From: Sphingopyxis sp. PAMC25046 | GTDB lineage: Bacteria > Pseudomonadota > Alphaproteobacteria > Sphingomonadales > Sphingomonadaceae | Length of the DNA stretch: 64,000 bases | Direction of reading: 5' to 3' | Assembly (NCBI RefSeq): GCF_004795895.1 | Contig: NZ_CP039250.1 | Location: 1,488,001 to 1,552,000 of the forward strand | Shown: positions 18,128 to 27,265 of the stretch, piece by piece | Layout of the letters: every line of letters begins with the position of its first letter | How positions within the stretch are numbered: the stretch's first letter is position 1 | Made by a program: the position numbers and the translations under genes | The notes under the pieces: model-generated | Told to the model about the DNA's origin: nothing | Seen by the model: the letters and a program-made list of their open reading frames with translations, nothing else | The model's database searches: none

Positions 18128-18918
18128 TTTCTTTCCTTGGTCTTCTTGTTTGCCGCCGCGTCGGGCGGAGTGGGGAGGCGGTGAGAGAGCAGCCAGAGGT
18201 AAAGCGCGGGATCGTCATAGGCCGGGTCCCAGCTGTTGTGGCCGAGGTCGGGATAGATGGTCAGCCGCGAAACCCGGCCGCCGCAGGCGCGGATCGCGCG
18301 CGCCATCGCGAAGCTTCCTTCGGGTACGACGACATCGTCGCGGTCGCCGTGAAAGGCCCAGACCGGCGTGTCCTTGAGCGCGCAGGCGGTCGTGGGATCG
18401 CCGCGCCCTGCGACCGGCGCGACCGCCGCGAAGCGGTGCGGTTCGGCCGTGGCCCAGCGCCAGCTCGCATGGCCGCCGCGGCTGAGCCCGGTCAGATAGA
18501 CGCGCGTAGGGTCGATGCGCAGCGTCTTGGTCACATGATCGAGCAGCTGGTCGAGCTTCGCGACGTCCCAGTCCTGATCGGCGCCGAGCAGCGGCGAGAC
18601 GGTGACGAAGGGAAAGTCGGGGGTGCGGTCGGCGATCTTCGGCGGGCCGTGCACCTTGACCTTCGCGACGTCGTCGCCGCGCTCGCCCGAACCGTGAAGG
18701 AAGATCAGCAGCGGCCAGTTCGCCTTGGAATCGGCAGTGTAGCCGCGCGGCAGGAACAGCTGGTAGGGGTAATTGCCCGCCTCGATCGCAGGTTGTGGGC
18801 TTTGGCCGTCGCTTTGGGCGAAGGCTGGCGGGGAGAAAGCCAACGCGATGGCCGCAAGCGGAGCAAAGGCGAACGAGTTTTTAGGCAGCTTCAACGATTT
18901 GCTCCTGATAAATTTCAT
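18124..18918 (-). CDS. Secreted alpha/beta-hydrolase (esterase/PHB-depolymerase-like)
   Basis: A 264-residue serine hydrolase with an N-terminal signal sequence (FAPLAAIALAFSPPAFAQ). The oxyanion region is LLIFLHGSGERGDD, the nucleophile elbow is GLSRGG, and the acid and His lie in FHGDRDDVVV and LGHNSWDPAY. The fold and length resemble CE1-type carbohydrate esterases and small PHB-depolymerase-like enzymes. Within this operon it could remove acyl groups from the glycan before hydrolysis, which is inference. The ATG at 18918 overlaps the stop of the permease gene by ATGA, and the stop overlaps the GH1 start. I set the start here because an upstream extension to 19308 would run inside the permease gene. 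Confidence 0.85.
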   Translation of the reverse strand: MKFIRSKSLKLPKNSFAFAPLAAIALAFSPPAFAQSDGQSPQPAIEAGNYPYQLFLPRGYTADSKANWPLLIFLHGSGERGDDVAKVKVHGPPKIADRTPDFPFVTVSPLLGADQDWDVAKLDQLLDHVTKTLRIDPTRVYLTGLSRGGHASWRWATAEPHRFAAVAPVAGRGDPTTACALKDTPVWAFHGDRDDVVVPEGSFAMARAIRACGGRVSRLTIYPDLGHNSWDPAYDDPALYLWLLSHRLPTPPDAAANKKTKERK

Positions 18919-19730
18919 CCCTTCACGCTCCCGGTCAGAAGCCCGCTTAGATAATAGCGTTGGAGCGCGAGGAAGAGGATGAGGACGGGAAGGGTGGTGA
19001 CGACCGCGCCGGCCATCATGATCTCGTAATCCTGCACATTCTGACGGCTGTTGGCGGCGAGCGCGACGGGCAGCGTGTAGAGGTCCTGATCGGCGAGAAT
19101 GATCAGCGGCCACATGAAATCGTTCCAGCTCGATAGGAACACATAAAGCGTGAGCGTGACGATGATCGGAGTCAGGATCGGCAGTACTATCCGGCGCAAT
19201 ATCTGCCCCTCGCTCGCACCGTCGATCCGCGCCGCCTCGAGCATCTCGTCGGGGATCGACAGGCAATATTGGCGGACGAGGAAGATGCCAAAAATCCCCG
19301 CGAGCCACGGCACCAGCGCGCCGGCATAGCTGTTGACGAGCCCCATCGCCTTGAGTTCGAGGAACAGCGGCAGCATTCCGATCTGCCCCGGCACGACAAG
19401 TGCCGCGACGAGCAGGCGGAAGGTCGCGTCGCGGCCTTTGAAGCGTAGCTTGGCGAAGGCATAGCCAGCCGGAATCGTGAACAGCAGCGCGAGCCCCGTC
19501 GCGAGCGTCGAAATGAGGATGCTGTTGAAGAGGAAGCGGCCGACGCCGAAGCTGCCGAAGAGCAGACGGTAATTTTCGAGTGTCGGGCTAGCGGGCCACA
19601 GCGGCGGCGGGAATTGCGCCGCCTCGCCGCGCGCCATCAAGCTGACCGAGACCATCCAGATGAGCGGCGCGATCGTGACCAGCGCGACGAGCGCGGCGAG
19701 CAAGGTGATGGACCAGCGGCGCAGGCTCAT
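18915..19730 (-). CDS. Sugar ABC transporter permease, MalG type
   Basis: A 271-residue inner-membrane permease with six hydrophobic segments. The EAA loop that docks to the ATPase is visible as EMLEAARIDGASEGQILRRIVLPIL. The N-terminus SLRRWSITLLAALVALVTIA and the C-terminal ALQRYYLSGLLTGSVKG are typical of MalG/UgpE proteins. The ATG at 19730 overlaps the stop of the other permease (ATGA at 19727-19730). With its partner it should form the channel through which the lipoprotein-bound sugar crosses the inner membrane. Confidence 0.93.
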   Translation of the reverse strand: MSLRRWSITLLAALVALVTIAPLIWMVSVSLMARGEAAQFPPPLWPASPTLENYRLLFGSFGVGRFLFNSILISTLATGLALLFTIPAGYAFAKLRFKGRDATFRLLVAALVVPGQIGMLPLFLELKAMGLVNSYAGALVPWLAGIFGIFLVRQYCLSIPDEMLEAARIDGASEGQILRRIVLPILTPIIVTLTLYVFLSSWNDFMWPLIILADQDLYTLPVALAANSRQNVQDYEIMMAGAVVTTLPVLILFLALQRYYLSGLLTGSVKG

Positions 19731-20623
19731 ATCGCGCCGCTCCGCTTCGCCAGACGCAATTGCACCAGCGTCACCGCGAGGATGCAGAGGAAGAGAAGGA
19801 ACGCGACCGCGGCGCCAGACCCGAGGTTCCACCATTTGAACCCCTCCTCGTACATGAAATAGAGGATGGTGACGGTCGACTGGGCGGGGCCGCCCTGCGT
19901 CATCACATAGGGCTCCGCGAACAGCTGGAACATGCCCGCGACGGTGAGCACCGACACGAGCAGCACCGTCGGCGCGATCGCGGGCAGCGTGACGTGGCGC
20001 AGCCGCATGAACCACCCCGCGCCATCGATCCGCGCCGCCTCGTCGAGCTCGCGCGGCACCGTCTGCAGCGCGGCGAGGAAGATGATCATATTATAGCCGA
20101 AGGTCTTCCACCCCGCGAAGATCAGGATCGCGGGCAGCGATGCGGTCGGACTTCCCAGCCAGTCGATCGGCGGCACTCCGAAAAAGGAGAGGAGATAGTT
20201 GAGCAGCCCGTAGCGCGTGTGGAGCAGGTAACGCCACACCACTGCAGTGGCGACGAGCGTCGTCACATAGGGGGCGAAGAGCGCGACGCGCCACACGGGG
20301 CGCCATGCGAGCCAGCGCGAATTGACCAGCATCGCAGCGAACAGCGAGAGCGCGACGATGAAGGGCGTGCCGATCGCGACGAATAGCAATGTGTTCGTCA
20401 TCGCCTTCCAGAACAGCGGATTTTCGAGCAGGCGCTCATAATTCTGGAAGCCGACGAAGCGCAGATTTCCGATGTCGGCGAGCGCGTAAATGTCGAAATC
20501 GGTGAAGCTCAAAAACAGCGATGCGATCGCGGGCAGCACGAAGAAGAGCAGGATTGCCGCGAGCGCCGGCGACGACATCGCCCAACCCGCGCGCGTCTCG
20601 CTAGCCCGGCCCACCGCACTCAC
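19727..20623 (-). CDS. Sugar ABC transporter permease, MalF type
   Basis: A 298-residue permease with an N-terminal hydrophobic segment (LAAILLFFVLPAIASLFLSF) followed by the binding-protein-dependent transport domain. The EAA motif reads ELDEAARIDGAGWFMRLRHV. It lacks the large extra domain of enterobacterial MalF and is closer to the short UgpA/LacF type. The start is GTG at 20623, inside GTGA shared with the stop of the binding-protein gene. It is co-transcribed with the MalG-type partner and presumably uses the ATPase encoded at 23070-24152. Confidence 0.93.
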   Translation of the reverse strand: MSAVGRASETRAGWAMSSPALAAILLFFVLPAIASLFLSFTDFDIYALADIGNLRFVGFQNYERLLENPLFWKAMTNTLLFVAIGTPFIVALSLFAAMLVNSRWLAWRPVWRVALFAPYVTTLVATAVVWRYLLHTRYGLLNYLLSFFGVPPIDWLGSPTASLPAILIFAGWKTFGYNMIIFLAALQTVPRELDEAARIDGAGWFMRLRHVTLPAIAPTVLLVSVLTVAGMFQLFAEPYVMTQGGPAQSTVTILYFMYEEGFKWWNLGSGAAVAFLLFLCILAVTLVQLRLAKRSGAI

Positions 20624-21888
20624 AGCGTCCGTCCCTTCTCGAGCATCCAGCGCCGCTTTTCGAGCAGGCGGTCGGCGCGCGCGTCGATCTCCTTCGCGGC
20701 CTCGTCGACGCTATATTGGCCGCGCACCATGCGTTCGGCGACAATCTGCATCTCGGTGACGATCCGCTCCCATTCGGGCACCTTGGGCAGCGCGGTCGCG
20801 TGCTCGAGCTGGGCGCGAAAGGGGGCGACCGCGGGGTCGCGCATCAACCCCGCCGCGCTCCACGCCGAGCGCCGCGCGGGAAGGTCGCCCGTCGCCTCGT
20901 GGAGCGCGAGCTGCGCGCCCGAGGTCGTGAGGCGCGCGACCAGATCCCACGCGGCCTTGCCATGCTCGCTCCCGGCGAAGACGACGAGGCTCGACCCGCC
21001 CGGCGCCGCCGATCCGTTGCCGCCCGGACCGGGGTTCGCCGCGGTGCCCCAATCGTCCTGCCGTTCGGGGCCGAGGCGGGTCTTCATGTCGCCGATCGTC
21101 CAGGGCCCCGACAGGAAGACGCTGAAGTAACCGCGCCCGAACTCGGTCCAGACATTCGAAATCTGCGCCATCGATAACCGCGGCGCGAGCCTATCGTCGA
21201 ACAGTGATTTGTAGAAAGCGAGCGCCGCCTTGAACTCGGGCTCCGAAAAGGCGCCGCGTCCGCCCTCGTCGCGCAGCATCCGCGCCCCCGCCGACAGCGC
21301 GAGCGTCGTCAGCTGCTCATATTCGTTGAGCGGGTAGAGCAGCGCATAATTGCCGTCGCCAGCGACTTGCTTCACTTTGTGCAGCGCCGCCTTCCACTCG
21401 GTCCACTCGGGCGGCGGCGCGGCATAGCCCGCGCGCGCGAACAGGTCCTTGCGATAGAATTGCAGCCGCGTGTCGACATACCAGGGAACGCCCCACGTCT
21501 TGCCTGCGATGCGATTGGTGTCGACCACCGCGCCGAACTGGTCGCTAAGCAACCGCTTCGCATAGGCGGGAACCGGTTGGATCGCACCGATTGCGGCCAA
21601 TTCGGCGATCCAGCTATTGCCGACCTGCCCGACGCTGGGCAGCGAGCCGCCCGCAAAGCCCGTCAGCAACTTCTCGTGTGCCGCGGTCCATGGCAGTGGC
21701 TGGACCGCGATCGGCGGCGCGCCCGCCGGCCAGTCGATTCCCTTGATCAGCGCGGGCAGGCTCGCCGCCTCATTTCCCATCGCCCAGATTGTCAACATAT
21801 CGCTCGTGCGCGCGCCGCAGCCGCCGAGCAGCGGGGCGAGGGGCAGCGCGGCGAGCGCGCCGGTCATATGGCGGCGCGTCAGCTGCAT
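20620..21888 (-). CDS. ABC transporter sugar-binding lipoprotein (family 1)
   Basis: A 422-residue extracellular solute-binding protein. The N-terminus LTRRHMTG followed by ALAALPLAPLLGGC combines a twin-arginine-like pair with an LGGC lipobox, so it may be a Tat-exported lipoprotein. The mature region has family-1 features: a two-lobe fold opening with LTIWAMGNEA, YVDTRLQFYRKDLFARAGY and FLSGPWTIGDM. I took the ATG at 21888 rather than the in-frame TTG at 21894. It follows lacI by 22 bases and overlaps the permease gene by GTGA. The ligand is likely a glucan oligosaccharide by context only. Confidence 0.9.
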   Translation of the reverse strand: MQLTRRHMTGALAALPLAPLLGGCGARTSDMLTIWAMGNEAASLPALIKGIDWPAGAPPIAVQPLPWTAAHEKLLTGFAGGSLPSVGQVGNSWIAELAAIGAIQPVPAYAKRLLSDQFGAVVDTNRIAGKTWGVPWYVDTRLQFYRKDLFARAGYAAPPPEWTEWKAALHKVKQVAGDGNYALLYPLNEYEQLTTLALSAGARMLRDEGGRGAFSEPEFKAALAFYKSLFDDRLAPRLSMAQISNVWTEFGRGYFSVFLSGPWTIGDMKTRLGPERQDDWGTAANPGPGGNGSAAPGGSSLVVFAGSEHGKAAWDLVARLTTSGAQLALHEATGDLPARRSAWSAAGLMRDPAVAPFRAQLEHATALPKVPEWERIVTEMQIVAERMVRGQYSVDEAAKEIDARADRLLEKRRWMLEKGRTL

Positions 21889-21910
21889 CGGCAAAGGCGC
21901 GCCACGGGGT

Positions 21911-22951
21911 TCACGATGGCGAGGCTCCCGTTGCGGTACTTGCTCGCCGGGCGTCGGGCGAGCTCGCGGTGGTGCCGCGTGCGATGAGGTTCGGGTTCAG
22001 GATCGTCGCGCTCGCCGCGCCCAGCGCGTCGCCGCGCAGCAGGCGAAGCAGTAGCATCATGCCTGTCGACCCCAGCCGGTCGATATTGACCTGCATCGTT
22101 GTCAGGCCGGGACTCAGGTGGCGCGCGAGCGGAATGTCGTCGAAGCCCGCTACCATCACGTCGCCGGGCACCGACACGCCCGCGCGCGCCAGTTCGGCGA
22201 TCAGCCCGACCGCCATCTGGTCGTTCGCGGCGAACACCGCATCGGCGGGGAGCTGTCCCTCGACGAGCAGCCGGGCCGCCTTCTCGCCGCTTTCCTCCGA
22301 AAAATCGCCGGGCAGAATCACCGGACTGCGTTCCTTCGCGATCTTCGCCATCGCGTCGACGAAGCCGCGCTGGCGGTCGCGCGCGTCGCGGTTGTGCTTG
22401 GGCCCCGCGATATGAACCACCTGCCGCGCTCCCTGCGCCAGCAGCGCCTCGGTCATCGCATAGGCGCCGCGATAATTGTCGACCGCCACGAAGGGCAGGT
22501 CGAGCGAACCCGCATCATAATTGAGCAGCACCGTGGGCAGCGCCGGATCGAGATAGTCCGCCAGCAATTCGGGCTTCAGGTCGGGCGGCATGACGAGCAG
22601 CCCGTCGACGCGGCCGCGCATCGCGGCGATCGCCGCCGCCGTCTCGTGCGTGCTGCCGTGCATATTGCCGAGCAGCAGGTGCATCCCCGATTCATGCGCG
22701 ACCAGGTCGATGCCGCGGATGATTTCGGAGAAGAATTCGCCGAACAGGTCGGGCAGGATTACCCCGACGGTATCGGTCTTGCGCCGCGTCAGGCTGCGTG
22801 CCCCGCTGTGGGGCACGAAGTTCAGCTTCTTGACCGCCGCCATCACCGCGGCGCGCGTCGGTGCGGTGACATTGCCGAGCCCGTTGATCGCGCGCGATGC
22901 CGTCGCCACCGAAACCCCCGCCTCGCGGGCCACGTCCCTCAATGTCGCCAT
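21911..22951 (-). CDS. LacI-family transcriptional regulator
   Basis: A 346-residue repressor-type regulator. Residues 1-50 are a LacI helix-turn-helix (TLRDVAREAGVSVATASRAI, then NGLGNVTAPTRAAV) and hinge region (SLTRRKTDTVGVILPDL). The periplasmic-binding-like effector domain follows (GRVDGLLVMP, FAANDQMAVGLIAEL, VAGFDDIPLARHLSPGLTT). It should bind the operators centred on AACCGGTT found upstream of this gene, the FucP-like gene and the Oar-like receptor, and release on binding a sugar. Its own operator lies about 90 bases before its ATG, implying autoregulation. The binding-protein, permease and hydrolase genes follow directly, so it probably heads that operon. Confidence 0.93.
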   Translation of the reverse strand: MATLRDVAREAGVSVATASRAINGLGNVTAPTRAAVMAAVKKLNFVPHSGARSLTRRKTDTVGVILPDLFGEFFSEIIRGIDLVAHESGMHLLLGNMHGSTHETAAAIAAMRGRVDGLLVMPPDLKPELLADYLDPALPTVLLNYDAGSLDLPFVAVDNYRGAYAMTEALLAQGARQVVHIAGPKHNRDARDRQRGFVDAMAKIAKERSPVILPGDFSEESGEKAARLLVEGQLPADAVFAANDQMAVGLIAELARAGVSVPGDVMVAGFDDIPLARHLSPGLTTMQVNIDRLGSTGMMLLLRLLRGDALGAASATILNPNLIARGTTASSPDARRASTATGASPS

Positions 22952-23038
22952 GCCGCTGGCCCCCTTTCCCTCATATGGCGGCGGGCCGCTTGTGCGACGC
23001 CGTTCCTCCAGACCTCGCCGGGTGCGGAAACGCTCACA

Positions 23039-23067
23039 GAGTAACCGGTTACACAGGCGAAAGGCAA
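23039..23067 (-). promoter_or_regulatory. lacI promoter with embedded operator
   Basis: GTAACCGGTTAC (23041-23052) is a perfect 12-base palindrome. On the minus strand TTGCCT (23067-23062) and TTACTC (23044-23039) are spaced 17 bases and could be the -35 and -10, with the operator covering the spacer and the -10. This would let LacI block its own promoter and the operon behind it. Confidence 0.6.
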
Positions 23068-23069
23068 GG

Positions 23070-24152
23070 TCATTCCCCGGCCTTTCCCAGTGCTTGGCCG
23101 TCGGCGTCGAACAGGTGCAGCCGATCGGGCGGAAAGGATGCGGCGATTGTGCCGCCCTCGCTGAAACTGCCGTCGTCGCGCAATTGGCAGGCGACCGGTT
23201 CGCCGCCGTCATGCCCGCCGAGATGCAGCGTCGCTAGCCCGCCGAGCCGCTCGATAAAGCTGATGGTAAAGGGCAGCGCGCCCGGCGCGTCGCCGATCGC
23301 GATATCCTCGGGCCGGATACCGATCGACAGCGGCGTCCCCGCCGGCGGCGCAGCAGCGAGCGGGGGCAGGGCGATGCTGCGCCCGTCGGCCAGCGTAGCG
23401 CGGCCGCCTTCAGCCACCGTCGCGGGCAGGATATTCATTCGCGGCGTGCCCAGAAACTGCGCGACGAAGATATTCGCGGGCCGGTCATAAAGTTCGCGCG
23501 GCGCGCCGACCTGTTCGATCCGTCCGTCGCGCATCACGATGATCCGGTCGGCGAGCGTCATCGCCTCGACCTGATCGTGCGTCACATAAAGCGTCGTCGT
23601 GCCGAGCTGGCGGTGAAGATCCGCAAATTCATAACGCATCCGCACGCGCAGGTCGGCGTCGAGGTTCGACAGCGGCTCGTCGAACAGGAAAATCTGCGGC
23701 TGGCGGACGATCGCGCGACCGATCGCGACGCGCTGCCGCTGCCCGCCCGACAATGCCGCGGGCTTGCGGTCCAGCAGCGGTTCGATGTTCAATATCGCCG
23801 CCGCGCGGCGCACCGCGGCGTCGATCGCGGCTTTGTCGGCCTTCGCGATGCGCAGTCCGAACGCCATATTCTCATAGACGGTCAGATGCGGGTAGAGCGC
23901 ATAGGATTGGAAGACCATCGCGATTCCGCGCTCCGACGGCGGGAGGTTGGTGACGTCGCGGTCGCCGATGCGGATACGGCCGTTCGTCAGCTCCTCAAGC
24001 CCCGCGACCGATCGCAAAAGCGTCGATTTACCACACCCCGACGGCCCGACGATCACGGTGAATTCGCCGTCGGCAACCGCAATAGACACGTCCTTCAGGA
24101 CCTCGGTCGCGCCGAAGCTCTTGCGCGCGCGCTCGATCGACAATCCGGCCAT
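23070..24152 (-). CDS. Sugar ABC transporter ATPase, MalK/UgpC type
   Basis: A 360-residue ATPase that energises the permease pair. It has Walker A GPSGCGKST, Q-loop VFQSYALYPHLTV, signature LSGGQRQRVAIGRA, Walker B IFLFDEPLSNLDA and the switch His in YVTHDQVEAM. A C-terminal OB-fold regulatory domain (about residues 240-360, with GIRPEDIAIG) is typical of the MalK/UgpC/MsmK group. It is separated from its permeases by lacI, whose promoter and operator lie in the 118-base gap downstream. The ATG at 24152 is 22 bases after the FucP-like gene, so it is co-transcribed with that symporter rather than with the permeases. Confidence 0.95.
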   Translation of the reverse strand: MAGLSIERARKSFGATEVLKDVSIAVADGEFTVIVGPSGCGKSTLLRSVAGLEELTNGRIRIGDRDVTNLPPSERGIAMVFQSYALYPHLTVYENMAFGLRIAKADKAAIDAAVRRAAAILNIEPLLDRKPAALSGGQRQRVAIGRAIVRQPQIFLFDEPLSNLDADLRVRMRYEFADLHRQLGTTTLYVTHDQVEAMTLADRIIVMRDGRIEQVGAPRELYDRPANIFVAQFLGTPRMNILPATVAEGGRATLADGRSIALPPLAAAPPAGTPLSIGIRPEDIAIGDAPGALPFTISFIERLGGLATLHLGGHDGGEPVACQLRDDGSFSEGGTIAASFPPDRLHLFDADGQALGKAGE

Positions 24153-24174
24153 GATCCCCCGCGTTCCCCGATCT

Positions 24175-25539
24175 TCAGTGGACCGTCACGCCCGCGCCCG
24201 CCTGCCGCGCGGGTGCGCGCCCGACGGCGATGGCAAAGACGCACAGCGCGACATAGCAGGTGGCGGGCAGGACTAGCGCGGCGCTATAACCGACCGCGTC
24301 CGACAATTGTCCGACGAGATAGGGGATCGCCGCACCGCCGACGATCGCGGTGCACAGCAGCCCCGACGTCGCCTCGGCGCGCGCGGTCGAGCGTTCGAGC
24401 GTCAGGGTGAAGATCACCGGGAACATGATCGAGTTGAACAGGCCGATCGACAGCGCGACGAAGCCCGCGCTCACCCCGCCGACGACCACGATATAGAGGC
24501 AGAGCAGCGCCGCGATGGCGGTGAAGATGACGAGCAGCTTCGATGCCGAGAAACGCGCGAGCAGGAGCGATCCGATCGCGCGGCCGACCATCGCGCCGCC
24601 CCAATAGAGCGCGACCGCCTTGCCCGCTTCCTGCAACGACACGCCCGGAACGCCGTCGCTGCCCATGATCCAGCCGAATGTGCCGAAGGGCGCGTCGGAC
24701 TGGCCCCAGATCGCATCGCTGTTGAGAAACAGCGCCATCTGCGTCCCGATCGCGACCTCGGCGCCGACATAGAGGAAGATCGCGGCGCCGCCGAGCAGCG
24801 CCCAGCGTGACGAAAAGGCCTCGCGGATCAATTCGCCCATCCCCGCGCGTTCGCCGATCGGCGCGGGCGGCACCGCTTCGTTGACGATCCGCCGGCTGAA
24901 CCAGAAGAAGAAAAGGAGGGCGATGATCAGGCCGCAGATCCAGAAATAGGCCGCGTCGATCCCGCCGAGCGCCTGCGCGCGCACTGCCTCGGTCACCACG
25001 GTACCTTCCTTGACCTCGACCCCTTCGAGGAACAGGTGCGCGCCGATCAGCGGGCCGAGGAAGGTGCCGAAACTGTTGAAGGTCTGGCTGAAGGTCAGGC
25101 GGAAATGGCTGCGTCTCGGATCGCCGAGCGCCGCCGCGAGCGGGTTCGCCGCGACCTGCAGGATGGTGATGCCGCTCGCGAGGATGAACAGGCCCGCGAG
25201 CACGAGCGGATAGACGGCGAGGTTCGCCGCCGCGAGCATGACGAGGCAACCGACGACCATCGTCGACAGCGCCGTCAGGATGGAGGGCACCGAATGAAAG
25301 CGCGCGATCAGCGCCGCGGCGGGAAAGGACATCAGGCCATAGGCGATGAAAAAGGCCGACGCCGACAATTGCGCCTCGGCGTCGCTCAGCGTGAAGATAC
25401 CCTTTACCGCGGCGACCAGCGGATCGATCAGCGACGTGATGAAGCCCCAAGCGAAAAACAGCACGGTCACCGCGGCAAAGGCCGCCATGGCATTCGACCG
25501 ACCGCCACCATTTGCGGGCGCCTGGCTGGGCACGTTCAT
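24175..25539 (-). CDS. FucP-type sugar MFS symporter
   Basis: A 454-residue membrane protein of the FucP/glucose-galactose family of proton-coupled sugar importers. Features are FFAWGFITSLIDPLV in the first helix, FFIAYGLMSFPAA, ILQVAANPLAAALGD, LTFSQTFNSFGTFLGPLIG and the central YVGAEVAIGTQMALFLN. About twelve hydrophobic segments are visible. The ATG at 25539 has AGAGGA upstream. It heads the minus-strand run, with an AACCGGTT operator 64 bases before the start, and is divergent from guaB. It likely imports the monosaccharide (glucose by context) released by the periplasmic hydrolases. Confidence 0.93.
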   Translation of the reverse strand: MNVPSQAPANGGGRSNAMAAFAAVTVLFFAWGFITSLIDPLVAAVKGIFTLSDAEAQLSASAFFIAYGLMSFPAAALIARFHSVPSILTALSTMVVGCLVMLAAANLAVYPLVLAGLFILASGITILQVAANPLAAALGDPRRSHFRLTFSQTFNSFGTFLGPLIGAHLFLEGVEVKEGTVVTEAVRAQALGGIDAAYFWICGLIIALLFFFWFSRRIVNEAVPPAPIGERAGMGELIREAFSSRWALLGGAAIFLYVGAEVAIGTQMALFLNSDAIWGQSDAPFGTFGWIMGSDGVPGVSLQEAGKAVALYWGGAMVGRAIGSLLLARFSASKLLVIFTAIAALLCLYIVVVGGVSAGFVALSIGLFNSIMFPVIFTLTLERSTARAEATSGLLCTAIVGGAAIPYLVGQLSDAVGYSAALVLPATCYVALCVFAIAVGRAPARQAGAGVTVH

Positions 25540-25585
25540 GCAGGAATATCCTCTTCGCCGAAACTATGTTATGCAGGCGGTCTAA

Positions 25586-27256
<1,671 letters not shown>

Positions 27257-27265
27257 GGCCGGCCG

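Noticed and set aside
21571..21578. AACCGGTT in the sugar-binding protein gene
   Set aside because: It lies inside coding sequence and lacks the flanking TG...ACA of the three promoter sites, so I do not count it as an operator.
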